64,000 nucleotides of DNA from Streptomyces sp. MRC013 (GCF_023614235.1 NZ_CP094264.1:1922001-1986000), one strand, 5' to 3'. Shown: positions 1-10,155, counted from the stretch's first letter. The notes: a model not told the origin generated them from the letters alone. Numbers and translations: made by a program.

Positions 1-1287
1 CCACTGGGTGCCGCGCACCTGCCCCAGGTACAGCGCGACCAGGTAGCAGGCGACGAGCTGGGTCAGGAACGCCTTGGTGGACGCGACGGCGACCTCCGGC
101 CCGGCGTGCGTGTAGAGCACGGCGTCGGACTCCCGGGGGATGGTGGAGCCGTTGGTGTTGCAGATGGCCAGCACGCGGGCGCCCTGCTCGCGGGCGTGCC
201 GCAGCGCCATGAGGGTGTCCATCGTCTCGCCGGACTGGGAGATCGCGACGACCAGCGTCCGCTGGTCGAGGATCGGGTCGCGGTAGCGGAACTCGCTGGC
301 CAGTTCGACCTCGCAGGGGATGCGGGTCCAGTGCTCGATGGCGTACTTGGCGATGAGACCGGCGTGGAAGGCGGTGCCGCACGCGACGATGACCACCTTC
401 GTGGCCTCCCGCAGCGCGGCGGCGGGGATGCGCACCTCGTCGAGGGTCAGCGACCCCTCGGCGTCGATCCGGCCGAGCAGCGTGTCCGCGACGGCCTTCG
501 GCTGCTCGGCGATCTCCTTGAGCATGAAGGAGGCGTAGCCGCCCTTCTCGGCGGCGGACGCGTCCCAGTCCACGTGGTACGGGCGCACGTCGGCGGGTGC
601 CCCGTCGAAGTCGGTGACGACGGCGCCGTCCCGGCGCAGCTCGACGACCTGGTCCTGGCCCAGCTCGATCGCGGACCGGGTGTGCTCGATGAACGCGGCC
701 ACGTCGGAGGCGAGGAACGACTCGCCCTCCCCGACGCCGACGACCAGCGGGGAGTTGCGGCGGGCGCCGACGACCACGTCCGGCTCGTCGGCGTGGACGG
801 CGACGAGCGTGAACGCGCCCTGGAGGCGCCGGCACACCTGCCGCATCGCCTCGGGGAGGTCGGCGGTGGACGAGTGGGCCTCCGCGAGGAGGTGCGCGAC
901 GACCTCGGTGTCGGTCTCGGAGGCGAGGTGGTGGCCGCGCTCGGCGAGTTCGGCGCGCAGGGCGGCGAAGTTCTCGATGATGCCGTTGTGGACGACGGCG
1001 ACGCGGCCCGCGTTGTCGAGGTGCGGGTGCGCGTTGGCGTCGGTCGGGCCGCCGTGGGTGGCCCACCGGGTGTGCCCGATCCCGGTGGAGCCGGCCGGCA
1101 GGGGCCGGGTGGCCAGTTCCTTGTCGAGGTTGACGAGCTTGCCCGCCTTCTTGGCGGCGGCGAGGCCCCCGTCGGCGAGCACGGCGACCCCGGCCGAGTC
1201 GTACCCCCGGTACTCCAGCCGCCTCAGCCCCGCGATGACGACATCAAGCGCCGACTGCCCGCCGACGTATCCCACGATTCCGCACAT
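1..1287 (-). CDS. glmS: Glutamine--fructose-6-phosphate aminotransferase (isomerizing), partial
   Basis: Makes glucosamine-6-phosphate from fructose-6-phosphate and glutamine, the first step to UDP-GlcNAc for peptidoglycan. The protein opens MCGIVGYVG, so processing would expose the catalytic Cys2 of the N-terminal glutamine amidotransferase domain; GHTRWATHG and NGIIENF follow. The first sugar-isomerase (SIS) domain is visible with VACGTAFHAG and SQSGET. The 429 residues seen cover the glutaminase and the first SIS domain; the second SIS domain lies beyond the window edge (family members are about 600-615 residues). glmM, the next enzyme of the same pathway, is 2 kb downstream on the same strand, so this is a cell-wall precursor neighbourhood. 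Identification is firm. Confidence 0.96.
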   Translation of the reverse strand, partial: MCGIVGYVGGQSALDVVIAGLRRLEYRGYDSAGVAVLADGGLAAAKKAGKLVNLDKELATRPLPAGSTGIGHTRWATHGGPTDANAHPHLDNAGRVAVVHNGIIENFAALRAELAERGHHLASETDTEVVAHLLAEAHSSTADLPEAMRQVCRRLQGAFTLVAVHADEPDVVVGARRNSPLVVGVGEGESFLASDVAAFIEHTRSAIELGQDQVVELRRDGAVVTDFDGAPADVRPYHVDWDASAAEKGGYASFMLKEIAEQPKAVADTLLGRIDAEGSLTLDEVRIPAAALREATKVVIVACGTAFHAGLIAKYAIEHWTRIPCEVELASEFRYRDPILDQRTLVVAISQSGETMDTLMALRHAREQGARVLAICNTNGSTIPRESDAVLYTHAGPEVAVASTKAFLTQLVACYLVALYLGQVRGTQW

Positions 1288-1395
1288 GGACCGCAGCCTA
1301 CGGCCCCGGCCGCCGCACACCCCGTCACACCCGCCCGGCCCGCCGTGGCCCGGCCCCGTCGGCGCAGGCCCCGCCCCGTCCCCCGCGCGGCGGGC

Positions 1396-1656
1396 TCAAG
1401 CCCCGTAGTGGTACCGGGCCAGGGCGATCTCGACGCGGTCGTCGTGCGCGCGGTACACGAGGCGGTGCTCGTCGGTGATGCGGCGCGACCACCAACCGGA
1501 CAAATTGCCCTTGAGCGGTTCGGGCTTGCCCATGCCCTCGAACGGTGTGCGCTCGATGTCCTTGATGAGGCGGTTGGTCTTCTTGAGGATCTTCGGGTCG
1601 GCGGTCGCCCAGTGCGCGTACTGCTCCCAGGCCGTGGAGGAGAACAGCTTCTTCAC
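1396..1656 (-). CDS. yoeB: Txe/YoeB family mRNA-interferase toxin
   Basis: An 86-residue toxin of the RelE/YoeB superfamily, expected to cut mRNA on the ribosome. It carries the family core [15 protein letters not shown] and ends RYHYGA, matching the C-terminal His-Tyr pair used in catalysis by YoeB. The GTG start overlaps the stop of the upstream antitoxin (GTGA), giving translational coupling so that toxin is made only after antitoxin. Length matches the roughly 84-residue family norm. Cellular targets cannot be read from sequence. Confidence 0.93.
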   Translation of the reverse strand: MKKLFSSTAWEQYAHWATADPKILKKTNRLIKDIERTPFEGMGKPEPLKGNLSGWWSRRITDEHRLVYRAHDDRVEIALARYHYGA

Positions 1657-1913
1657 TCGTCGCCCCCCGTGTCCACGAGGTCCCCGATCTGCCCCTCCCC
1701 CGCGTCCAGTTCCGCGATGGAGTCCATCAGCACGCGGGCGTTGGCCGGTGAGCGGAGCAGGTAGGCGGTCTCCTGCCACCCCCGGAAGTCGTCCTCGGCG
1801 ATCAGGTAGGCGTTCCCTTTGCGGGAGGTGATGTGCACCGGCTCGTGGTCGTTGTTGACCTTCTCTATCAGCGGGAACAGCTCGTCCCGGGCCTTGCTGG
1901 CGCTGATCGACAT
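1653..1913 (-). CDS. yefM: YefM/Phd family antitoxin
   Basis: An 86-residue antitoxin that neutralises the YoeB-like toxin and normally represses its own promoter. The start ATG at 1913 gives [19 protein letters not shown], the standard N-terminal DNA-binding fold of YefM; a GGGAGGGG ribosome site lies just upstream. A TTG six bases further up is possible but less likely. The acidic C-terminal tail (ending DTGGDE) would wrap the toxin. It is the first gene of a two-gene operon and overlaps the toxin by four bases. Confidence 0.93.
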   Translation of the reverse strand: MSISASKARDELFPLIEKVNNDHEPVHITSRKGNAYLIAEDDFRGWQETAYLLRSPANARVLMDSIAELDAGEGQIGDLVDTGGDE

Positions 1914-1932
1914 GCCCAACCCCCCTCCCGGA

Positions 1933-1970
1933 GTCGTACGACTTTTCCGTACGGTACGACTTCACCGTAC
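1933..1970 (-). promoter_or_regulatory. Operator-like GTAC repeats upstream of the antitoxin
   Basis: Two imperfect 17-base direct repeats (1936-1952 and 1954-1970) each begin and end in GTAC. They include the palindromes GTCGTACGAC (1933-1942) and CCGTACGG (1947-1954). They lie 20-57 bases upstream of the antitoxin start, in the gap to the divergent coaA. YefM-YoeB complexes are known to bind paired short palindromes in their own promoter, so this is a good autoregulation site. The role is inferred. Confidence 0.7.
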
Positions 1971-2059
1971 CATTCACCGTCCGCCGGGCATGAGCCTCCT
2001 TCCACCCACGTGACCGAGCCCACCCCCCACGGCGCGGCCGCACGGCCGACAATGGCCGT

Positions 2060-3067
2060 GTGATCACTTCGCCGCCACGAAGCAGCACACCCCCGCCCGG
2101 AATCCCCCCGGGCGCGTCCCGGCGTTCCGAGTCGACGCCGTACGTCGACCTGACCCGGGACGAGTGGAGCGCGCTGCGGGACAAGACGCCCCTGCCGCTC
2201 ACCGCCGAGGAGGTGGAGCGGCTGCGCGGCCTCGGCGACGTCATCGACCTCGACGAGGTCCGCGACGTCTACCTGCCGCTCTCCCGGCTCCTCAACCTCT
2301 ACGTGGGTGCCTCCGCGAACCTGCGCGGGGCGCTCAACACGTTCCTGGGCGAGAAGGGCGTCCAGCGCGGCACCCCGTTCGTCATAGGCGTCGCCGGGTC
2401 CGTCGCCGTCGGCAAGTCGACCGTGGCCCGCCTCCTCCAGGCGCTGCTGGCCCGCTGGCCGGAGCACCCGCGCGTCGAGCTGGTCACGACCGACGGCTTC
2501 CTGCTGCCGATGAAGGAGCTCCAAGCACGCGGCCTGACCTCCCGCAAGGGGTTCCCCGAGTCGTACGACCGCCGGGCGCTCACCCGGTTCGTCGCCGACA
2601 TCAAGGCCGGCAAGGAGGAGGTGACCGCCCCGGTCTACTCGCACCTGATCTACGACATCGTGCCCGGCGGGATCCTCACCGTGCGCCGCCCGGACATCCT
2701 CATCGTCGAGGGCCTCAACGTCCTCCAGCCGGCCCTGCCCGGCAAGGACGGCCGCACCCGGGTGGGCCTCGCCGACTACTTCGACTTCTCCGTGTACGTG
2801 GACGCCCGGCCCGAGGACATCGAGCGCTGGTACCTGAACCGCTTCCGCCGGCTGCGGGAGACCGCCTTCCAGGACCCGTCCTCGTACTTCCGCAGGTACA
2901 CCCAGGTCAGCGAGGAGGAGGCACTGGAGTACGCCCGTACGACGTGGCGGACGGTCAACAAGGTCAACCTCCTGGAGAACGTCGCCCCCACCCGCGGCCG
3001 CGCCAACCTCGTCGTCCGCAAGGGGCCCGACCACAAGGTCCAGCGGCTCTCCCTGCGCAAGCTCTGA
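2060..3067 (+). CDS. coaA: Type I pantothenate kinase
   Basis: Phosphorylates pantothenate with ATP, the first step of coenzyme A synthesis in the cytoplasm. The 335-residue protein has a P-loop [12 protein letters not shown] at residues 110-121, then the family segments [11 protein letters not shown] and RKGFPESYD. It starts at GTG 2060, with a proline/serine-rich N-terminal extension of about 25 residues before the conserved [10 protein letters not shown]. It is transcribed alone, divergent from the toxin-antitoxin pair and convergent with glmM, and ends in a shared terminator. Confidence 0.96.
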   Translation: MITSPPRSSTPPPGIPPGASRRSESTPYVDLTRDEWSALRDKTPLPLTAEEVERLRGLGDVIDLDEVRDVYLPLSRLLNLYVGASANLRGALNTFLGEKGVQRGTPFVIGVAGSVAVGKSTVARLLQALLARWPEHPRVELVTTDGFLLPMKELQARGLTSRKGFPESYDRRALTRFVADIKAGKEEVTAPVYSHLIYDIVPGGILTVRRPDILIVEGLNVLQPALPGKDGRTRVGLADYFDFSVYVDARPEDIERWYLNRFRRLRETAFQDPSSYFRRYTQVSEEEALEYARTTWRTVNKVNLLENVAPTRGRANLVVRKGPDHKVQRLSLRKL

Positions 3068-3128
3068 GGCCGGTGCGCGGACGGCCCGTACGGGAACCCC
3101 CTCCCGGACGGCCCGCGCGGAGACGGAA

Positions 3129-3163
3129 GGCGCCCCGCACGGTCCGGAACCGTGCGGGGCGCC
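3129..3163. terminator. Bidirectional terminator between coaA and glmM
   Basis: Perfect 15-bp inverted repeat (arms 3129-3143 and 3149-3163) with a five-base loop, placed between two convergent genes. No U-tract follows, as is common in high-GC actinomycetes. Confidence 0.85.
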
Positions 3164-3178
3164 TGCGCGTGCGGGGGG

Positions 3179-4537
3179 TCAGCCCAGCGTCGCCTTGACC
3201 GCGTCGGCCAGCCGGCCCGCGACCGACCGGGCCTGTTCGATGTCCGCGGCCTCGACCATGACCCGGACGAGGGGCTCCGTGCCGGACGGGCGCAGCAGCA
3301 CGCGGCCGGTGGTGCCCAGCGCCCGCTCGGCGTCCGCGACGGCGACGCCCAGCTCGGCGGAGGTCCGCACGCGGCTCTTGTCGACGTCCTTGACGTTGAT
3401 CAGGACCTGCGGGAGCCGTTCCATGACGCCGGCCAGCTCGGCCAGCCGCCGCCCGGTCGCCGCGACGCGCGCCGCCAGCAGCAGGCCGGTCAGGGTGCCG
3501 TCGCCGGTCGTGGCGTGGTCCAGGACGATGACGTGCCCGGACTGCTCGCCGCCCAGCGCGTAACCGCGTTCCTTCATCTCCTCCAGGACGTAGCGGTCGC
3601 CGACCGCGGTCTGGACGAGGCGCAGGCCCTCGCGCTCCATGGCCAGCTTGAAGCCCAGGTTGGACATGACCGTCGCGACGACGGCGTCACCGCGCAGCGT
3701 TCCCGCCTCGCGCATGGCGAGGGCGAGGACGGCGAGGATCTGGTCGCCGTCGACCTCGGCGCCGGTGTGGTCGACGGCCAGGCAGCGGTCGGCGTCGCCG
3801 TCGTGGGCGATGCCCAGGTCGGCGCCGTGTTCGAGGACGGCGGCCCTCAGCATGTCGAGGTGGGTGGAGCCGCAGCCGTCGTTGATGTTGAGGCCGTCCG
3901 GGGCGGCGCCGATGGTGACGACCTCGGCCCCGGCCCGGGTGAAGGCGTCGGGCGACACCCGCGACGCGGCGCCGTGCGCCTCGTCGAGGACGACCTTCAG
4001 GCCGTCGAGCCGGTTGGGCAGGGCGGACAGCAGGTGGGCGACGTAGTCCTCGGCGCCCTGCCCGTACTCCCTGACCCGGCCCACGCCGGCGCCGGTCGGC
4101 CGGTCCCACGGCTCGCCGGTGCGGTGCTGCTCGTAGACCTTCTCGATGCGGTCCTCCAGCTCGTCCGCCAGCTTGTGGCCGCCGCGCGCGAAGAACTTGA
4201 CGCCGTTGTCGGGCATGGCGTTGTGGGACGCGGACAGCATCACGCCGAGGTCGGCGCCGAGGGACCCGGTCAGGTACGCGACGGCGGGCGTCGGCAGGAC
4301 GCCCACGCGCAGCACGTCCACCCCGGCGCTGGCGAGGCCCGCCACGACGGCGGCCTCCAGGAACTCCCCCGACGCGCGCGGGTCCCGCCCGACCACCGCG
4401 GTGGGCCGGTGGCCCTCGAAGGTTCCCGCCTCGGCGAGCACGTGGGCCGCCGCCACGGACAGGCCGAGCGCGAGCTCCGCCGTCAGATCCGCGTTGGCGA
4501 CGCCGCGCACGCCGTCCGTGCCGAAGAGTCGTCCCAC
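3179..4537 (-). CDS. glmM: Phosphoglucosamine mutase
   Basis: Interconverts glucosamine-6-phosphate and glucosamine-1-phosphate for UDP-GlcNAc synthesis, directly after GlmS. The start GTG at 4537 follows GGAGG with six-base spacing and gives [12 protein letters not shown], the usual N-terminus. The active-site phosphoserine loop reads [13 protein letters not shown] and the metal loop DGDADR; the C-terminal phosphate-binding [12 protein letters not shown] is present. The length of 452 residues is normal. It lies downstream of rplM-rpsI but is separated from them by a strong hairpin, so it probably has its own promoter. Confidence 0.96.
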   Translation of the reverse strand: MGRLFGTDGVRGVANADLTAELALGLSVAAAHVLAEAGTFEGHRPTAVVGRDPRASGEFLEAAVVAGLASAGVDVLRVGVLPTPAVAYLTGSLGADLGVMLSASHNAMPDNGVKFFARGGHKLADELEDRIEKVYEQHRTGEPWDRPTGAGVGRVREYGQGAEDYVAHLLSALPNRLDGLKVVLDEAHGAASRVSPDAFTRAGAEVVTIGAAPDGLNINDGCGSTHLDMLRAAVLEHGADLGIAHDGDADRCLAVDHTGAEVDGDQILAVLALAMREAGTLRGDAVVATVMSNLGFKLAMEREGLRLVQTAVGDRYVLEEMKERGYALGGEQSGHVIVLDHATTGDGTLTGLLLAARVAATGRRLAELAGVMERLPQVLINVKDVDKSRVRTSAELGVAVADAERALGTTGRVLLRPSGTEPLVRVMVEAADIEQARSVAGRLADAVKATLG

Positions 4538-4577
4538 AACCGTCCTCCGAAAGACTTGCCTATGGACCAAGGAGAAA

Positions 4578-4617
4578 CGTACGCCCCGGCGGCACGGGAG
4601 TGCCGCCGGGGCGTACG
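4578..4617 (-). terminator. Terminator of the rplM-rpsI operon
   Basis: Perfect 18-bp inverted repeat (arms 4578-4595 and 4600-4617) with a GGGA loop, 28 bases after the rpsI stop and before glmM. Confidence 0.85.
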
Positions 4618-4644
4618 TACGAGCAGACCGAGCAGGCGCGGTGT

Positions 4645-5163
4645 TTAGCGCTTGCTGTACTGCGGCGCCTTGCGGGCCTTCTTCAGACCGGCCTTCTTCC
4701 GCTCGACCGCGCGGTCGTCGCGGCTCAGGAAGCCGGCCTTCTTCAGCGGGCCGCGGTTGTTGTCCACGTCCGCCTCGTTCAGGGCGCGGGCCACGCCGAG
4801 GCGCAGGGCGCCGGCCTGGCCGGAGACGCCGCCGCCCGCGATGCGGGCGATGACGTCGTAGCGGCCCTCGAGCTCGAGCACCTTGAAGGGCTCGTTGACT
4901 TCCTGCTGGTGCACCTTGTTCGGGAAGTAGTCCTCGAGGGTGCGACCGTTGATCTTCCACTTGCCGGTGCCCGGGACGATCCGGACGCGGGCGATGGCGT
5001 TCTTGCGGCGGCCCAGGCCGGCGGCCGGCTGCGGCTCGCCGAAGCGGGAGGCCAGGGACTCCGAGGTGTACTCGCCCTCGACGGGGGCCTCGGACTCGAA
5101 GGTGGTGACCTCGGCGTAGGTCTCCTCGCCCTCGACGGGGTTCTCAACAGTGGTCTCGGCCAC
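4645..5163 (-). CDS. rpsI: 30S ribosomal protein S9
   Basis: S9 binds 16S rRNA in the head of the small subunit; its C-terminal tail reaches the P-site tRNA. The conserved core runs from [11 protein letters not shown] to the basic C-terminus [12 protein letters not shown]. At 172 residues it is about 40 longer than the E. coli protein because of an acidic N-terminal extension rich in Glu and Thr, which I take to be typical of actinobacteria. It starts with GTG and is 40 bases downstream of rplM, in a two-gene operon. Confidence 0.97.
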   Translation of the reverse strand: MAETTVENPVEGEETYAEVTTFESEAPVEGEYTSESLASRFGEPQPAAGLGRRKNAIARVRIVPGTGKWKINGRTLEDYFPNKVHQQEVNEPFKVLELEGRYDVIARIAGGGVSGQAGALRLGVARALNEADVDNNRGPLKKAGFLSRDDRAVERKKAGLKKARKAPQYSKR

Positions 5164-5203
5164 GATGCTCCTCAGATTCTCTTCGTCTTGGGGGTGGCCG
5201 GAC

Positions 5204-5647
5204 TTACTGCGCGACCTGGGTGATCTCGAACGGAACCGGCTGCTGGGCAGCGTGGGGGTGGTTCTCGCCCGCGTAGACCTTCAGCTTCGAGAGCATCTGA
5301 CGGCCGAGGGAGTTCTTCGGGAGCATGCCCTTGACGGCCTTCTCCACGGCCTTCTCGGGGTTGTTCGCGAGGAGGTCGTCGTAGCGGACGGAACGCAGAC
5401 CGCCCGGGTAGCCGGAGTGGCGGTACGCCATCTTCTGGGTCCGCTTGTTGCCGGACAGGTGCACCTTGTCGGCGTTGATGATGATGACGAAGTCACCAGC
5501 GTCGACGTGCGGCGCGTAGATCGGCTTGTGCTTGCCCCGGAGGAGCGTGGCGGCGGTGGTGGCCAGGCGGCCCAGGACGACGTCCTGGGCGTCAATGACG
5601 TGCCACTGGCGAGTGATATCGCCGGGCTTGGGGCTGTACGTACGCAC
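5204..5647 (-). CDS. rplM: 50S ribosomal protein L13
   Basis: L13 is an early assembly protein of the large subunit. The 147-residue product has the family signatures [16 protein letters not shown] and [16 protein letters not shown]. It starts at GTG 5647 and leads the rplM-rpsI operon; a consensus promoter lies about 180 bases upstream, leaving a leader of roughly 175 bases. Confidence 0.97.
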   Translation of the reverse strand: MRTYSPKPGDITRQWHVIDAQDVVLGRLATTAATLLRGKHKPIYAPHVDAGDFVIIINADKVHLSGNKRTQKMAYRHSGYPGGLRSVRYDDLLANNPEKAVEKAVKGMLPKNSLGRQMLSKLKVYAGENHPHAAQQPVPFEITQVAQ

Positions 5648-5828
5648 GGTCGTAGCCTTCGCTTCTTCAGTGAGTGGGTCCTGTCAAGGCCACCACGGAC
5701 GATCACGACAGCCATGACCACACGTCGGTGACGCAAACCGAGTGCAGGTCGCTGGTCATCGGCCCGGTGGACCGGCGTAACGGCCTCTCACGTGAGATCG
5801 AGCAAGCCAGTACGCATAACGAACCAGA

Positions 5829-5858
5829 AGAATACGCGCCGCCCCGCGTACGGGTCAA
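5829..5858 (-). promoter_or_regulatory. Vegetative promoter of rplM-rpsI
   Basis: On the minus strand, TTGACC (5853-5858) and TATTCT (5829-5834) are separated by 18 bases, close to the HrdB consensus TTGACA-N18-TANNNT. The rest of the 273-base gap holds no convincing gene. Confidence 0.72.
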
Positions 5859-5920
5859 AACGATGCCCGTCGAGACCCGCCGGAAGCCCCCGGGAGAGCG
5901 GCGGATCCGGCGGGCCGCGC

Positions 5921-7606
5921 CTACCGCCCGCGCTCCACCCGCCGCTCGTCCCACACCGGCTCCGCCGTCTCCCGCACGACGCCGTCCGACCCGAAGACCA
6001 GGTACCGGTCGAAGGACCGCGCGAACCAGCGGTCGTGCGTCACGGCCAGCACCGTCCCCTCGTACGCCTCCAGCCCGGCCTGCAGGGCCTCCGCGGACTC
6101 CAGGTCCAGGTTGTCCGTCGGCTCGTCCAGCAGCAGCGCCGTCGACCCCGACAGCTCCAGCAGCAGGATCTGGAACCGCGCCTGCTGCCCGCCCGACAGC
6201 CGCCCGAACGTCTGGTCGCCCTGCTTCTCCAGCTCGTAGCGGCGCAGCACCGACATGGCGCCGCCGCGGTCCCTGGAGTGCTCGGTCCACAGGATGTCCA
6301 CCAGGGTCCGGTGCTCCGGTTCGGAAGGCGCGCTGTCGACGCGGAGCGCCGTCGATGAGGGGTGGCGGTCGGGTGACGGGAGGGCGTGGGTCTGCGCGAA
6401 GTGGCCGGGTACGACCCGGGCGCCCAGTTTCCACGCGCCCGTGTGCGCGACCGACGGGTCACCCGCCAACAGCCGCAGGAAGTGCGACTTGCCGGAGCCG
6501 TTCGAGCCCAGGACGGCGACCCGCTCCCCGTAGAAGACCTCCAGGTCGAACGGTTTCATCAGCCCGGTCAGCTCCAGCCCGCGGCACTCCACCGCCCGCA
6601 CCCCGGTCCGGCCGCCCCGCAGCCGCATCCGGATGTCCTGCTCGCGCGGCGGCTCCGGCGGCGGCCCGGCCTCCTCGAACTTCCGCAACCGGGTCTGCGC
6701 GGCCTGGTAGCGGGAGGCCAGCCCGTCGTTGTAGGCGGCCTTGTTCCTCAGGGTGTTGACCAGCTGCTTGAGCTGCGCGTGCTTCTCCTCCCAGCGCCGC
6801 TGCAGCTCCTCGAAGCGCGCGAACCGCTCCCGCCGCGCCTCGTGGAACGTGGCGAAGCCGCCGCCGTGCACCCACACGTCCGCCCCGGCGGGGCCCGGCT
6901 CCACCGCGACGATCTTCTGCGCGGCCCGCGCCAGCAGCTCCCGGTCGTGCGAGACGAACAGCACCGTCTTGCGGGTCTCGCCGAGCCGCTCCTCCAGCCA
7001 CCGCTTGCCCGGCACGTCGAGGTAGTTGTCCGGCTCGTCCAGCAGCAGCACCTCGTCGGGGCCGCGCAGCAGCGCCTCCAGCACCAGCCGCTTCTGCTCG
7101 CCGCCGCTGAGCGTGCGCACCTCGCGGAACTGCGCCCGGTCGTACGGGACGCCCAGCGCCGCCGTGGTGCACATGTCCCACAGCGTCTCCGCCTCGTAGC
7201 CGCGCGCCTCCGCCCAGTCGCTGAGCGCCTGCGCGTACCGCAGCTGCGCGGCCTCGTCGTCGACGGTCACGATCAGGTGCTCGGCCTCGTCGACCGCGGC
7301 CGCCGCCTCCCGGATGCGCGGCGGCGCCACCGACACCAGCAGGTCCCGCACGGTGCGCTCGTCCCGCACGGATCCCACGAACTGCGGCATCACCCCGAGC
7401 CCGCCGCTCACCGCGACCGTCCCGCCGTGCGGCTGCGCCTCCCCCGCGACCAGCCTCAGCAGCGTCGTCTTGCCCGCGCCGTTCGGTCCGACGAGCGCGA
7501 CGACGGCCCCCTCCCCGACCCGGAACGACACGTCGCCGAGCAGCGCCCGCCCGTCCGGCAGGAAGTACTCGAGATGCGCGACCTCCACATGTCCCATGGG
7601 TCGCAT
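5921..7606 (-). CDS. ABC-F family ATPase
   Basis: A soluble 561-residue protein with two ABC ATPase domains and no membrane segment, which is the ABC-F layout. Domain 1 has Walker A GPNGAGKTT, signature LSGGEQKRL and Walker B LLLDEPDNYLD. Domain 2 has GSNGSGKS, LSGGQQARF and LLLDEPTDNLD. A charged linker with predicted coiled coil (around EELQRRWEEKHAQLKQLVNTLRN, shortened here to its sense) separates them. ABC-F proteins act on the ribosome as translation factors or antibiotic-protection proteins; nothing here says which. An internal ATG at 7597 (MGHVEVAHLEYF) is an equally plausible start, three codons in. Confidence 0.9.
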   Translation of the reverse strand: MRPMGHVEVAHLEYFLPDGRALLGDVSFRVGEGAVVALVGPNGAGKTTLLRLVAGEAQPHGGTVAVSGGLGVMPQFVGSVRDERTVRDLLVSVAPPRIREAAAAVDEAEHLIVTVDDEAAQLRYAQALSDWAEARGYEAETLWDMCTTAALGVPYDRAQFREVRTLSGGEQKRLVLEALLRGPDEVLLLDEPDNYLDVPGKRWLEERLGETRKTVLFVSHDRELLARAAQKIVAVEPGPAGADVWVHGGGFATFHEARRERFARFEELQRRWEEKHAQLKQLVNTLRNKAAYNDGLASRYQAAQTRLRKFEEAGPPPEPPREQDIRMRLRGGRTGVRAVECRGLELTGLMKPFDLEVFYGERVAVLGSNGSGKSHFLRLLAGDPSVAHTGAWKLGARVVPGHFAQTHALPSPDRHPSSTALRVDSAPSEPEHRTLVDILWTEHSRDRGGAMSVLRRYELEKQGDQTFGRLSGGQQARFQILLLELSGSTALLLDEPTDNLDLESAEALQAGLEAYEGTVLAVTHDRWFARSFDRYLVFGSDGVVRETAEPVWDERRVERGR

Positions 7607-7653
7607 TCTGACCGCCGGACGTGCCCGCGCCCAACCGGATTAGGATGCGCGGC

Positions 7654-8660
7654 ATGAGCTTTGGGGGACCGCAGTGGCCGCAGGAGCCGCACCGGCCGGG
7701 CGACGGCGCCGGCCACGACCCGTACGGGGGGCGCCGGCAGTACGGGGACGGGCCGCAGGGCGCGCCGCACGGACAGCAGCAGTACGGCGCGCAGCCCCAC
7801 GGGCAGCAGCCGCCCGCCTCCCCGTTCGGTGCCGGGGGCGACGGCACTCCGGACTGGAGCGCGCTCGCCGAGGCCTCCGAGGCCCGGCAGCGCCGTAGGC
7901 GCTGGCTCCTGGCGGGCGGCGGCGTCCTCGCCACGGCCGCGATCGCCACCGTCGTCGCCGTCGCGGTCGTCTCCGGCGGCAAGGACGCCCCCGGACCGGT
8001 CGGCGGTGCGGCGGGCGGCTCCACCACCGCGCTCCCCGACGGCGCCGAGCTGCCGACCGAGGGGACGGGCCCGCAGCCGTCGTTCTCCTCCGTCGCCCCG
8101 CCGCCACCGCCGGACCCGATGGACTTCATCTCCACCGCCGCCAAGGACAGGGCCCCCTGGACGCGGAGGGCCTGTTCCCCGGCGGGAAGCTCACCTTCGG
8201 CGACCGCGTGTACACCAAGGGCGCCACCGGCTCCACCGCGGACTGCGCGTCCGCCGGCAAGGACGGGCTCGGCTCCGTCCTGGAGAAGCACGGCTGCACC
8301 CGCGTCATCCGCGCCACGTACACCCGCGACGGAGTCGCCGTCACCGTCGGCGTCGCCCTCTTCGCCGACCGGTCCGCGGCGCTGGGGGCGAAGGAGGACG
8401 CCCGCGGCGGCGTCACCCCGCTCGCCGGCGGCGGCGTCGGCGACTTCTGCCGGGCCACCGTCTGCCTGCGCCGCTCCAACGCGCTGGGCCGCTACGCGTA
8501 CTTCACGCAGGCCGGCTTCACCGACGGCAGGAAGGTCACCCAGTCCGACACGGCCGTCTTCAGGAGCAGTGACGACCTGGGCCGGTTCACCTTCAACCAG
8601 ATCTACGCCCGCGGTCGCGCCCAGGCGTCAGCAGCAGCCGCCGCGCCCGCCGGCGGGTAG
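7654..8660 (+). pseudogene. Single-span exported protein of unknown function, frameshifted
   Basis: The ORF starts MSFGGPQWPQEP and runs through a Gln/Gly/Pro-rich cytoplasmic segment, a basic stretch (RQRRRR) and one hydrophobic helix, then a Pro-rich linker. The reading frame breaks at a run of five C at 8153-8157. One extra C would continue it as APLDAEGLFPGGKLTFGDRVYTKG into the downstream frame, which ends at 8660 ([21 protein letters not shown]). The outer domain has four cysteines, consistent with two disulfides. I do not recognise the family. The break may be real or a homopolymer error. The last 33 bases overlap the 3' end of the convergent truA. Confidence 0.75.
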
Positions 8661-9491
8661 GGACCGCCGATTGCGGGCCTCCCGGTTGCGGGCGGCCAGC
8701 AGCTCGTCCGCCGGGTAGCCGACCTCCTCCAGGGTGAGCCCGTGGGGCCGTACGACGTGCACCGCCGAGTCCCGCACCCCGGCGGCCAGCACCTTCGCCG
8801 GCCAGTCCACCGGGCGGTGCCCGTCGCCGACGAACAGCATCGCGCCGACCAGCGAGCGCACCATGTTGTGGCAGAACGCGTCGGCCCGCACGGTCGCCTC
8901 CAGCACCCCGTTCGGCAGCCGCTCCCAGCGCAGCTCCTGCAGGGTGCGGATGGTGGTCGCCCCGTCCCGCTTCTTGCAGTACGCGGCGAAGTCGTGCTCG
9001 CCCAGCAGCCGCTCGGCGGCCGCGTTCATGGCGTCCGCGTCCAGCGGCCAGTCGTGCCAGAGGACGTGCCCGCGCAGCAGCGGGTCGACGCCGCCGGGAT
9101 CGTCGGTGACGCGGTAGGCGTAGCGGCGCCAGATCGCGGAGAACCGCGCGTCGAAGCCGGCGGGCGCCTCCCCGACGCGCCGGATCCGCACGTCGTGCGC
9201 GAGCCGCCCGGCCAGCCGCCGCAGCAGCTTGTCCCGGTGCTCGGCCCACACCTCCCCGGGCAGGTCGACGTGGGCGACCTGGCCGCGGGCGTGCACCCCG
9301 GCGTCGGTGCGTCCGGCGACGGTCAGCTCGTACGTCCGGGTGGACCGCGTGACGGTCCGCAGGGCGTCCTCGATCTCCCCCTGGACGGTGCGCCGTCCGC
9401 CGGCCTGCTTGGCCCACCCGTGGAAGTCCCTGCCGTCGTACGACAGGTCCAGCCGTACCCGTACGAACCCGGGCTCCACCTCATCGCTCAC
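8628..9491 (-). CDS. truA: tRNA pseudouridine(38-40) synthase
   Basis: Isomerises uridines 38-40 in the anticodon stem of tRNAs. The start GTG at 9491 gives a 287-residue protein with the early motif [29 protein letters not shown] carries the catalytic aspartate, and [16 protein letters not shown] and [12 protein letters not shown] follow. It lies downstream of rplQ, a common arrangement in actinobacteria, although a terminator separates them. Its 3' end overlaps the convergent gene at 7654-8660. Confidence 0.96.
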   Translation of the reverse strand: MSDEVEPGFVRVRLDLSYDGRDFHGWAKQAGGRRTVQGEIEDALRTVTRSTRTYELTVAGRTDAGVHARGQVAHVDLPGEVWAEHRDKLLRRLAGRLAHDVRIRRVGEAPAGFDARFSAIWRRYAYRVTDDPGGVDPLLRGHVLWHDWPLDADAMNAAAERLLGEHDFAAYCKKRDGATTIRTLQELRWERLPNGVLEATVRADAFCHNMVRSLVGAMLFVGDGHRPVDWPAKVLAAGVRDSAVHVVRPHGLTLEEVGYPADELLAARNREARNRRSLPAGGRGGCC

Positions 9492-9523
9492 GCGAACGAT
9501 CCTCTCAAACCTGGGACAACACG

Positions 9524-9557
9524 GGACGGGCCCGCCCCCGCAGGGGCGGACCCGTCC
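9524..9557 (-). terminator. Terminator after rplQ
   Basis: Inverted repeat with arms 9524-9538 and 9543-9557, one mismatch and a four-base loop, 24 bases past the rplQ stop. It probably ends the rpoA-rplQ transcript. Confidence 0.75.
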
Positions 9558-9580
9558 GTCAACCGTGGCCGTCGGAACGC

Positions 9581-10075
9581 TCAGGCGTCCTTCGACTCCT
9601 CGGCCGGAGCCTCGGCGGCGTCGTCGGCCCCGGTCTCCTCGACCTTGGCCTCGTCCGCCTCCTTCACCGCGCGCTTGGTCGCGGCCTCGGCCTCGGCGAC
9701 GGTCGCCTTCTTGGCGATCTCGCCCTCGACCAGCTCGATGACCGCCATCGGGGCGTTGTCGCCACGACGGTTGCCGATCTTGGTGATGCGGGTGTAGCCA
9801 CCCGGACGCTCGGCGTAGCGCGGGGCGATCTCGGTGAAGAGCGTGTGGACGATGCCCTTGTCCGTGATCGTCTGCAGCACCAGGCGACGGTTGTGGATGT
9901 CGCCCTTCTTCGCCTTGGTGATCAGGCGCTCGGCGACCGGACGCAGGCGGCGGGCCTTGGCCTCGGTCGTGGTGATGCGGCCGTGCTCGAAGAGGGACTT
10001 CGCGAGGTTCGCGAGGAGCAGCTTCTCGTGCGCGGCGCTGCCGCCCAGACGGGCACCCTTGGCGGGCTTCGGCAT
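9581..10075 (-). CDS. rplQ: 50S ribosomal protein L17
   Basis: L17 lies near the peptide exit tunnel. The start ATG at 10075 follows AAGGAG and gives [20 protein letters not shown]. The core ends around [23 protein letters not shown]. The protein is 164 residues, longer than E. coli L17 (127), because of an Ala/Glu-rich acidic C-terminal tail. Last gene of the rpsM-rpsK-rpoA-rplQ block. Confidence 0.97.
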   Translation of the reverse strand: MPKPAKGARLGGSAAHEKLLLANLAKSLFEHGRITTTEAKARRLRPVAERLITKAKKGDIHNRRLVLQTITDKGIVHTLFTEIAPRYAERPGGYTRITKIGNRRGDNAPMAVIELVEGEIAKKATVAEAEAATKRAVKEADEAKVEETGADDAAEAPAEESKDA

Positions 10076-10155
10076 GGTGTTTCTCCTTGTGATCTGCACC
10101 GGCCGTGTCAGGTACCGGTGTCAGGGCCCCGCGGGCGGGCGCCCGCGGGCAGGTA

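Noticed and set aside
5703..6434. Open frame upstream of rplM on the minus strand
   Set aside because: It overlaps the 3' part of the ABC-F gene in another frame and reads as Arg/Ala/Gly-rich noise; the gap carries the rplM promoter instead.
6459..8291. 610-codon minus-strand open frame across the ABC-F start and the exported protein gene
   Set aside because: Protein sequence is low-complexity Ala/Gly/Arg, and it overlaps two better-supported genes in other frames.
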